Below are positions 47,865 through 57,770 of a stretch of DNA of 64,000 nucleotides, piece after piece (within the stretch, counting starts at the first letter, position 1; every line of letters begins with the position of its first letter). The DNA comes from Tubulanus polymorphus (taxonomy: Eukaryota > Nemertea > Palaeonemertea > Tubulaniformes > Tubulanidae), in the NCBI RefSeq assembly GCF_964204645.1, contig NC_134032.1:11402275-11466274 (forward strand), given 5' to 3'. Under the pieces are notes generated by a model that was not told where the DNA came from, did no database searches, and was given only the letters and a program-made list of their open reading frames with translations. The position numbers and the translations under genes were made by a program.

Positions 47865-49037
47865 ATCAAATTTAGAAATCAAACGTGTTTGGGTCGACGT
47901 TATGAATGCGTTTCATGTGCTGTTTACGGTTATATTTCACATTAAAACATCTCGCACATCGGACATTTAAACTGTCGTTCATCGGTATGAACAAGTCAGG
48001 GCCGGCGGAAGGTATAAACTATTGGTACGGCCACCCCAAACCGTACCTAATAGGCAGAAGCGAGTAGCGCACTCTGGTTCGTCGCAATTAATAACTGCGC
48101 GGAAAATTTTGAAAAATTTACTTATGATACACATCATGGAGCATTTCAGAATGCATTTTAATAGTCAATTTTGCCGGTTCGTTTCCACCAAGCTCCAATA
48201 GCGGTGTCCCGTGCACCGAAAATATTCGAGGTCAAAATTTGCTGGTTCTTTAGCCACACATCAAAGAATTGTCATGGCCGCCATCGACATTGTGGCGATT
48301 TGTTGGGGAGATACTTGAAGGTAGTTAAAATTGGAAGGTTGCTAAACTGGATTTAGAAATCTATAGACACAAAACCGGTTTTTTAATATCGCGATGAATC
48401 AATGTACAAGACTGGGATATGCAAACTTGAAAATATCGTAAACAGGATTATCTTGAGCTGCTATATTATGGAATTACTACATGTTTATAATATCAGAAAT
48501 ACACCAATTAAAACTTGTGAAACTATGAAACACACATTTACTATCAGTCGACGAGAGATAACTGTAAATTACTCAGACTACTGAATGATACCACCAATGA
48601 CCTAAGTTATTTTCATGTGCGGTTTTAAGTTCGATTTCTGAGTAAAACGTTGCTCGCACATCGGACATTTAAACGGTTTTTCGCCGGTGTGAATTCGCTC
48701 GTGTTGTTTACGTAATGCGGGAATATTAAACCATTTATCGCAAAACTGACATTTGTAATTTTTACTATGGCCAGCATTGACCTTCTCAGATGAAACATGG
48801 CTATTCGGGCAAACTTTATGAACCTGTTTCATGTGCCAGTCACAGCTTGATTTTACTGTATAACGTTGCTCACACGTCGGACATATAAACGTATTTTGCC
48901 AGTACTTCCAGGGCCAATGTTACCCCCTTTACATCCTATTGCTGTTTTCAATCGACCTTGAGCATCGACTTATCCAGCGGACAGACGACTCAGTTCAACA
49001 GATGGTAATAATTCAAACGGCGCGTCGTATCTGACAC
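47865..49037 (-). pseudogene. unit D zinc-finger pseudo-cassette D2
   Basis: Sister of C2 without its 127-base deletion. Exon start 49,037. The leader has the same TAA. A one-base deletion after GSTGK breaks finger 1, and a TAA follows where the Cys-rich loop should be. The segment [18 protein letters not shown] to KPHMK (48,602-48,832) stays open as isolated finger frames. The 610-bp insertion and the broken last finger (47,865-47,997) are as in C2. It is dead. Confidence 0.85.
47990..48610. mobile_element. insertion inside pseudo-cassette D2
   Basis: Duplicate of the 33,207-33,821 insertion, with CAGGGCCGGCGG at its left end. Confidence 0.5.
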
Positions 49038-49549
49038 CTACAGAGTCATTAGAATCAAATTTAAGCTACATCTTCACAATTCCGCCTCTGAATCCAGTGA
49101 GAATTGAACAATTGGTGAAAAAATTTAGGGAAATAGAGATTAGAAGAAGACAAACATCATCCTTATGAAAGACTGAAGGAACTAATTCATTCCTTAAGTT
49201 ATGAATGATGGCGTTTCATGCGATTGAAATATTCCCAACGCTTCGAATGTTAAAATGGTTTTTCATTTTACATGAACTGTCAAAGACAAACACAGAGATA
49301 ATTTTGGTTTTTCAATCTTATTTATTACATAAATCTTACATCTAATACTCGCTTATTTAACGTATTATCAAATTGCAGCTCCTGAACTCCATGAAACGAC
49401 AGGCAATTATTGCACAGTGCGCACATCTTCACAGAAAAAAAGATTTTTAAATGTTTTGCAGCCTCTTATTTTGAATCCAATACTGAAATACTTAAAATAA
49501 TTCTCAAACTTTGCGGAAAAAAACTGCAGTGTTTCAGATCTATAAATTA

Positions 49550-49737
49550 CAGAGAACCCCAGATAAACCGTCATCCCATTTACCGCCACCCCCGCCTGCC
49601 ACCAGGTTTTCTTAGTATGCATTTTTATACATATACAACATAATAAAACACCCCCGATATACCGCCATACTCTCTATACCGCTAAAATCATTCTGCACCG
49701 ATGTGGGCGGTATATCGGGGGGGGGGGGGGCTGACTG
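49550..49737. mobile_element. MITE family 1, 188-bp subfamily
   Basis: Duplicate of the 34,634 element, with a G run in the right terminal repeat; the left end is slightly more decayed (CAGAGAACCCC). Confidence 0.75.
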
Positions 49738-50202
49738 TACTCTTAAACCCTGTATATAATACATTGTATCAACTTCATAAGTTAACCCAATTATCTTTTC
49801 AACCTATAAATAATTCAAGTCTGTTTAAACTTAAACCTAACCTCAACCTAACATTCTACAAAACAAACTGCACGTAACTCAAACTCCTTTAGACATTCAA
49901 TCGAGTTTTCAAATATCTGATGCGTTCCGGTCGAGATCATGAATCCATTTGTTTCAAGCACTCATCGATTACAGTTTCATTACAGTCGGAAGAGTTTTTT
50001 GGTTTTTCACTGGTTTGTATCAACATGTTATAACCAAGCACGCGCCAAAAATTTAACTTAGATGATAACTAATGACGATGACATGATCGAATGTGTTTGG
50101 GTTGTTATGAATACGTTTCATGTGCTGTTAACCATTATATATCCGATTGAATCTATTGGACATTTAAACGTTAAACTGTCTTTCATTGGTGATGTACATA
50201 TT

Positions 50203-52772
50203 TCATGTGCTTTTTACAGCCTGATGTCTGCGTAAAATGTTTCTCGCATATCGGACATTTAAACGGTTTTCGCCGGTGTGAATTCGCTCATGTTGTTTCA
50301 AAAGGTAATTAGTTTTCATTCGTTTATCGCAAAACTGACATTTAAACGGTCGTTCACCGGTATGAACACGTTTCATGTGAAGGTTACACTGTGATTGCAC
50401 TGCGAAACATTTCTCACACGTCGGACATTTAAACGGTTTTTCGCCAGTGTGAATTCGCTCGTGTTGTTTTAAATAGGAACTAGTTTTCATTCGTTTATCG
50501 CAAAACCGACATTTAAACGGTCGTTCATCGGAATGAACCAGTTTCATGTGCGCTTGACAACGTGATTTCAGCACGAAACATTTCTCACAAGTCGGGCATT
50601 TAAACGGTCGTTCATCGGTATGAACCCGTTTCATGTGCTGTTTACAGCTTGTTTTCCACGAAAAACATTTCTCGCACATCGGACATTTAAACAGTTTTTC
50701 ACCGGTGTGAATTCGCTCGTGTTGTTTCAAATAGGAACTAGTTTTCATTCGTTTATCGCAAAACCGACATTTAAACGGTCGTTCATCGGTATGAACCCGT
50801 TTCATGTGCTTTTTACAGCTTGTTTTCCACGTAAAACATTTCTCGCACATCGGACATTTAAACGGTTTTTCACCGGTGTGCATGTGCTCGTGTAGTTTCA
50901 AATAGAAACTAGTTTTCATTCCTTTATCGCAGAACTGACATTTAAACGGTCGTTCATCGGAATGAACCTGTTTCATGTGAACGTCACGGTGTGACGTCTG
51001 CTTAAAATGTTTCTCGCAAATCGAACATTTAAATCGTTTTTCGCCGGTGTGAATTCGCTCGTGTTGTTTCAATTGGGAACTAGTTTTCATTCCATTATCG
51101 CAAAACTGACATTTAAACGGTCGTTCATCGGTATGAACCCGTTTCATGTGCGCTTGACAATGTGATTTCAGCGCAAAACATTTCTCACACGTCGGGCATT
51201 TAAATGGTCGTTCATTGGTATGAACCAATTTCATGTGATTTTTACAGGTTGATGACTGCGAAAAATGTTTCTCGCATATTGAACATTTAAACGGTTTTTC
51301 GCCGGTGTGAATTCGCTCGTGTAGTTTCAAATGGGACCTAGTTATCATTCGTTTATCGCAAAACTGGCATTTAAACGGTCGTTCATCGGAATGAACCAGT
51401 TTCACGTGCTGTTTACAATGTGCTTTCAGCACGAAACATTTCTCACACGTCGGGCATTTAAATGGTCGTTCCTCTGTATGAACCAGTTTCATGTGAAGGT
51501 TACAGCTTGCTGACCTCGAAAAATGTTTCTCGCATATTGAACATTTAAACGGTTTTTCGCCTGTGTGAATTCGCTCGTGTAGTTTCAAATGGGACCTAGT
51601 TATCATTCGTTTATCGCAAAACTGGCATTTAAACGGTCGTTCGTCGGAATGAACCAGTTTCACGTGCTGTTTACATTGTGCTTTCAGCACGAAACATTTC
51701 TCACACGTCGGGCATTTAAATGGTCGTTCCTCTGTATGAACCAGTTTCATGTGAAGGTTACAGCTTGCTGACCTCGAAAAATGTTTCTCGCATATTGAAC
51801 ATTTAAACGGTTTTTCGCCGGTGTGAATTCGCTCGTGTCGGGTCATATCATTGTGATATTTCATTCGTTTATCGCAAAACTGGCATTTAAACGGTCGTTC
51901 ATCGGAATGAACCAGTTTCACGTGCTGTTTACAATGTGCTTTCAGCACGAAACATTTCTCACACGTCGGGCATTTAAATGGTCGTTCCTCTGTATGAACC
52001 AGTTTGATGTGAAGGTTACAGCTTGCTGACCTCGAAAAATGTTTCTCGCATATTGAACATTTAAACGGTTTTTCGCCGGTGTGAATTCGCTCGTGTCGTT
52101 TAATGTCTGAGAGAAAATTAAACCCTTGATCGCAAAACTGGCATTTAAACGGTCGTTCATCGGTATGAACCTGTTTCATGTGAATGTTACGGTTTGATGA
52201 CCTCGAAAAATGTTTCTCGCATATTGAACATTTAAACGGTTTTTCGCCGGTGTGAATTCGCTCGTGTAGTTTCAAATGGGACCTAGTTATCATTCGTTTA
52301 TCGCAAAACTGGCATTTAAACGGTCGTTCATCGGTATGAACCTGTTTCATGTGAATGTTACGGTTTGATGACCTCGAAAAATGTTTCTCGCATATTGAAC
52401 ATTTAAACGGTTTTTCGCTGGTGTGAATTCGCTCGTGTGTTTTACGTAATGTGGGAAAACGAAACCATTTATCGCAAAACTGACATTTGTACTTTTTACT
52501 ATTGCCAGCCTTGAATTTCTCAGATGAAACATGGCTATTCAGGCAAACATTATGAACAAGTTTCATGTGCCAGTCACAGCTTGATTTTACTGTGAAACGT
52601 TTCTCGCACGTCGGACATTTAAACGGTTTTTGGCCGGTACTTCCAGGGTCAATATTACCCCCTTTACATCCTGTTGCTATTTTCAATCGACCTTGAGCAT
52701 CGACCGTTCCAGCGGGCAGACGACTCAGTTCAACAGACAGCAGTAATTCATTCGGTACGACGTATCCGACAC
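50203..52772 (-). CDS. unit D zinc-finger cassette D1, 27 complete C2H2 fingers
   Basis: The longest finger exon here, start 52,772. The leader is standard apart from LLLSVELSR (Leu for Pro). Fingers 1-2 with the NVCLNSHVSSEKFKAG spacer are followed by 25 more with complete CCHH ligands. Fingers 7-9, 10-12 and 13-15 are near-identical triplets (CEKHFSRSASCN, CEKCFVLKA, QFCDKRM...), showing recent internal amplification. A 28th finger is lost: one T is missing from a T5 run in the TGEKP linker, so the exon ends RHQAVKST instead of a finger and KKHMKYVHHQ-like end. The exon alone encodes about 856 residues. Unit D's first exon is frameshifted, which casts doubt on expression. Confidence 0.88.
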
Positions 52773-53162
52773 CTACAAAGAGTCATTAGAATCAAATTTA
52801 AGCCTCATCTTCACAATTCCGCCTCTGAATCGATTGAGAATTGAATGTTAAAATGGTTTTTCATTTGCATGAACTGTCAAATACAAACACAGAGATAATT
52901 TTGGTTTTCAATCTATTTCTTGTTTATTTATTATTTTATTTCTATTCTTATTTATTTGATAAATCTAACATCTCATACTGGCTTTTGTAACGTACTATCA
53001 ATTAATCATCTCCATAGAAAAATTATTTTAAAAAAAGTTTCCCAGCCACTTATTTTGAATCTAATACTAAAAAACTAAAATTACTCTCAAACTCTGCGGA
53101 TAGAAAACAGCTGTGTTTCAGATCTAAAAAATTACTCTTAAAAACTCAAACCTAACTTCAAA

Positions 53163-54714
53163 CTAGAAAGAAACTTTAAAAGAGGACGTTCATTTGTGAA
53201 ACGCATGTAGACCCAGACATCTCCCACATTGATAGGAAAATTTGAATACCAGCTATTCAAGTGTCATCCTACTGTGTAATTCAAAAATTATTCTTTGGGA
53301 TTCAAAAATCGAGGAATCAACCATAAATTCTGCCATAAGTTTTACATTTATTCAAAAAATTGAGTAGGAGGCCGGTGAAGGTTTTAACGTTGAGACTGAA
53401 TGCAAGTGGATTTAGGGGTTGGACTAGTCCTAGCCTTCAGAATTTGAATGTGCCCGCCAAAAAGTATTAGAATAGATTTTCTAAGCAAAAATAAATCCAA
53501 ATGGCATAAAATACCCCTTTTGGTCCTATATATTCGGAGGGCCAAAGGAACCCCACCAATGTTTGCCTTGCACTTAGATAACCATAAAATAAAAGTAGTC
53601 AGGAAGTATTAATGGCAAGAAAACTTATGAGTAAAATATTTATTAAACACATTTTATAACAGGATATGATCTGTAGTCAAATGTGTGTCTGCCAGATGAT
53701 GTTTCTTCTAGGCTGTTTATATCCTAAAAATAAAAAAAACCAAAAACAACGATAATAGATATTTCAATACATGTCCCCTGGACAAGAATTATTTCAGAGA
53801 GAGTCTATAACACGTAAATACTTGATTGTACAATCTAATGGCATAGCAGTTGGCTCCAGTTGAAAAATCATCGGACAAAAGAAAAAATCAAAAAAGTTTT
53901 GGCGCCAAAAAATCTAATTTGTTGTCAGGTTTGTTTACACATGTGCGCGATGCACGTGGTTATATCATTGTTTACATCTGACGTCATCGGCAGATCGCAA
54001 GCCCCGCCCCACGTGTCAATCAAATGGCTCATAGGCAAAATGTTAAAAGAACCCTACTAAAAAAACTATGCAGTGTAACAATCCGGGATTTTGGTACAGA
54101 ATCCGACGCCAAATACCTTTCTCTTAAAGGTTTTTTGGTGTATATCGGATAAATAATGATTATGATATTCACTTCATAAAATTTGAAGTGGATTGCTTCT
54201 GATTCATGGCAGCTGTATTTAGTCACGTAGGTCAAACTGACAGCATGTGTGTGCGTGTCGAGCGGACCATTGCGTTATTTTCAATGCTGCGAACGTCTCT
54301 AGATTCTCACTGGGCCTCTGTGCGCTCACAAAGAATTAAGTTAAGTCACCATATGTTGACACTCACCTTTAAAGAGACTTCGTACGGTCCTCTAAAGTTA
54401 ACATCCACGATACAACGATTTTAAAAATGGCACTTCTGTCGATCACTATATTCTCTACGTCATAAGCAACACGTGATGTGTGATGTCACATAAACGGCGT
54501 GAAGAGCATTTTTTCAAGAGGGCACAGCAAAAACTAACCAACTATTTTCAACCAAATTCAATCCCAACTTGAAGACACCATTTCTGATGCGGAATTTGAG
54601 GAAATCTCTAACTAACTGACTTTAAAACGACCTTAAACGTCTGTCAACCAAATCGGAAGTGCGTCATCAACCGGCAAACTGATCACATAAGGACGTTCGT
54701 CTAACGAACGTCCT
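53163..54714. mobile_element. CTAG-hairpin element, unit D-specific (1,552 bp)
   Basis: It starts CTAGAAAGAAAC and ends in a perfect hairpin, AGGACGTTCG TCTAA CGAACGTCCT, at 54,690-54,714. Unit C has the empty site, CTTCAAAAAATTCTAC; unit D reads CTTCAAA, the element, AAAAATTCTAC, so two A are extra. The interior is unrelated to the other CTAG-hairpin elements and includes short unrecognised open frames. Confidence 0.7.
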
Positions 54715-54822
54715 AAAAATTCTACAAAACAAACCTCACGTAACTAAAACACCTTCTGACATTCAATCGACTTTTCAAAAATCTGATGCGTTCCGGTTGA
54801 GATCATGAATCCATTTGAACTA

Positions 54823-54938
54823 CAGTCAACCCCCGATATACCGACGCCCCGCCTACCACCAGGTTTTCCCAATGTTCATCTCTATACAAATTCATAGTTA
54901 AACACCCTTACCGCCGAAATCGTTCTGCACCGATGTGG
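54823..54938. mobile_element. MITE family 1, right end deleted
   Basis: Left end intact (CAGTCAACCCCCGATATACC, TA before it). The sequence breaks at CGATGTGGGAACTG, so the right terminal repeat is gone. Confidence 0.7.
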
Positions 54939-55542
54939 GAACTGTTGTCGGAACTGTTTTTTGTGTTTATCAGATCACATGCTGATTTTAGTAAATAAGA
55001 TTTTTTTCGATGCTCAGTAAATTAGATTTTAGTAAATTTTAGTAAGTTTTTTTTTCATATATGAAAAACTCTTGAGGCGAATTTTTAGTTGTAGTCGAAC
55101 AGCGAGATCAAATTGAGATAAATTTTCAATGATTTCAAATTCAAAATCAAAATCAAGTGACAACTTTAAAACAATGGCCTTGAATCGAAGTTAGATCCTA
55201 TAATAACCGACTTGTCGCGCATGCGCATTGACTGTCTGGACTTAAAGTGTAATCGTAATGTTTTCACACAGCGCTAGCGTTGCTAGCTTCCGGAACCACA
55301 GATTTTATAACTACATGACGTAGCCTTAGCCTAAGCTACCTTATAGGCCTAGTAATGAACCCTAAACCCTACCCTACCACCAACCCTAAATCATGTTGAT
55401 GCTAATCCTTCTGATCATCATATCTAGTTTCATCGGTTGGAGAATCTGCCATTTTGTGTACGACTCGGTTATAGGATCTAACATTTACCGTCTAATATTC
55501 ATCCAATATTTTTCAAAAATTGAAACGGAATTTGACGCTTAA

Positions 55543-56391
55543 CTAGAATGTCGCTGAACACGACTGATGCCCCCACATCAGGTGAAACGCCTGAGAGTAA
55601 AGTACACCTTGAGGATATCCGTATATTGAATTGTATATGAAGCCACAAAAATAGAGTAAAGTAACTCAATAGGAATAGGCGAATAGTGAACGAATATTTG
55701 ATCAGCAAAAATAGAGTTAAGTTACTCAACAGGAATAGTTTGAATAAGGAAATACTCCCTGAGTTAATGTACAGAGCATTCGTTGTTTGACAATTCTGGA
55801 AATATGCAACCATTAAGATTATTGAAGGCATATCATATAGTCACTAACATTAATGCTTGCCTGTAAACTCGATCAGGACTTATATCAGTTACCCACTTCT
55901 TCGACCTGTGACATTAAACTTTGACCTACTCTACTCAAAATTGAATCAGTTAGGCCTACTTATAGTCACATGATTAATTCATTAATTATTTTACATAGTA
56001 ATCGTAAACAATCAATGAATTAGAGCCCGGAAATGACAATTCAAAAACAACTTCTGTTGACCTTGACCTTTGACCTACAGGACCCAACATCTAATCAGTT
56101 ATCTATTTGCTCTAGGACAATCCATCAATTTAATTTCACCAAGTTATCTTAAACCATTCATGAGTTATAGCCCGAAAATGAAAATAGCAAAATAACTTCT
56201 GGTGACCTTGACCTTAGATCTACAGGACCCGATATGTAAGCAGTCACTGAAGGTCTCTAGGGTAACCCATCCATAAAATTTCAGCAAGTTATCTTAAATC
56301 GTTCATGAGTTAGAGCCCGGAAATTAAAAACAGACAGACTGACGACGAAGTGAATATAGTATGCCCGTCTCCCACAACGCGTTGTGGGGGC
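55543..56391. mobile_element. CTAG-hairpin element, unit D copy of the outer element
   Basis: 849 bp, CTAGAATGTCGCTG to the hairpin CCCACAACGCGTTGTGGG, then GGC. It has the same three ~150-bp monomers as the unit C copy without the nested insert. Confidence 0.65.
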
Positions 56392-56400
56392 ATAAAAATT

Positions 56401-57522
56401 CAGGGAGGAAAGTCACCATAGAAGAAAAATCCGGAAAATGAACATTTATTCATCTGCCCCACCTTGCGAGCGCCGAAGGCGCGAAGCAACCCTTAAGCCG
56501 CGGACACACTGGGCGATTTCGTCGGCCGACGAAATCGCCCAGGCCGCCGATTTTATGACCGATTTGATCGCCGACAGACCCAGACACACTGGGCGATTTC
56601 GTCGGCTGACGAAATCGGCGAACAGCGCCGCTTATTTTGAAACGACCAGCTGCTAGCGCCACCTTTAATAAATCAAGAGCCGTGATTGGCTGGTTAATAC
56701 GGCGCTCGAGGCGACTGATCGTCGTACCCGGACACACAGGGCGATTCTGTCGCCGGCGACGAAATCGCCGGCGACAGAATCCAACATATTGGATTCAGGC
56801 CATTTCGTCGGCCGACTAAATCGCCGAAGGCGATTGCCCGGACACACTGGGCGATTTCGTCGCTTCTTCGGGCGACGAAATCGGGCGACGAAATTTCCCA
56901 GTGTGTCCAGGCCTTTAGGGGGTTTGGGGGGCCTCCCCTAAGAAAACTTTTGAAATTACAAGCGTTTTCCGAGCACTAGAGCGATCTTGAACCCATGAAC
57001 GATCACCATATTTTGAAAGTAATGTCCATTTCCAATGCGGCACATCCACATTTCACTAACAATCAGCATCTCAAGCAGTAGAGGTCGAACCCCTAAATAA
57101 GAGAACATTGTGCATTGCGCACCGCGCTTCCCGAATGACTGTATTGAGTATAGACACTCGAGACACGACGACCCTTTGTTTTCTCACTATACATACTCAT
57201 AATAGTGGCTATAAATAGACGTAGCCTACACGTCGTACAAATGAGGTCACGTCACATAGGTGCACGGCTATCACCGAAAGATCGATAATCGTAACAGAAG
57301 GAAATTATACACTTGTTAAACGTCAGTAATAGAATCTAACTGTAAAACGAAATAAATGTTGTCCGATCTGCGGCGCTTTTACAGCCACCGGTACCAACAA
57401 ACTTTCGAATAAACCCTAACACCCCCCTCACATTTTCCCATCGTTTTTAAGCTTTTCAGAAAAATGACCCTGGACTTAAAAAATCCGAAATTCTGGATAA
57501 ATCCGGAAAACTTTCCTCCCTG
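56401..57522. mobile_element. hAT-like non-autonomous element (1,122 bp)
   Basis: Perfect 13-base terminal inverted repeats (CAGGGAGGAAAGT) and an imperfect 8-base flank repeat (TAAAAATT / TAAATTTA). Unit C's empty site is GGGCAAATTTATTTTTC. It has the CAGGG start typical of hAT elements. The interior carries a foldback and no recognisable transposase. Confidence 0.65.
56502..56908. repeat. GC-rich compound foldback inside the hAT-like element
   Basis: The ends GGACACACTGGGCGATTTCG and CGAAATTTCCCAGTGTGTCC are inverted repeats. Inside, GGACACACTGGGCGATTTCGT-type units occur four times, each with its own local hairpin (CGATTTCGTCGGCCGACGAAATCG). It is far more GC-rich than the surroundings. 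Confidence 0.7.
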
Positions 57523-57770
57523 TAAATTTATTTTTCAGCTTTCAAAAACCTCAGAAATTCTTTATTCAATTAACAAGGGAAAACTGAACGGATGGCAATA
57601 AACGCGAGACTTTGTTTTACGAATGCGCAAAATGAGGTTTTAAAAAATGGAGCCTAAATAAATCGATAATTGAATAAACAAAATGGCTGTTCAAACCAGC
57701 ATTTTGAATGCGCAAAATGTAGTTTTTAAGACTCGCCAAATGAATAGATGAAATCAGTGTTAACGCCTAC

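Larger units (their letters stand above)
43020..49740. repeat. segmental duplication of 28.2-34.9 kb
   Basis: Long collinear near-identity with 28,200-34,830 at an offset of about 14.8 kb (14,805 at 29,616, 14,797 at 30,715, 14,789 at 33,382, and 14,916 after the 127-base deletion in C). The copies differ by scattered single-base changes and small indels. They cover the first intron, the 5' exon, the decayed fragments, the pseudo-cassette and the flanks. This is the youngest duplication in the window. Confidence 0.9.

Noticed and set aside
50620-52160. Plus-strand and alternate-frame ORFs opposite the finger arrays
   Set aside because: They mirror the repeated finger sequence on the other strand or in other frames. 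The pattern follows the minus-strand C2H2 code.
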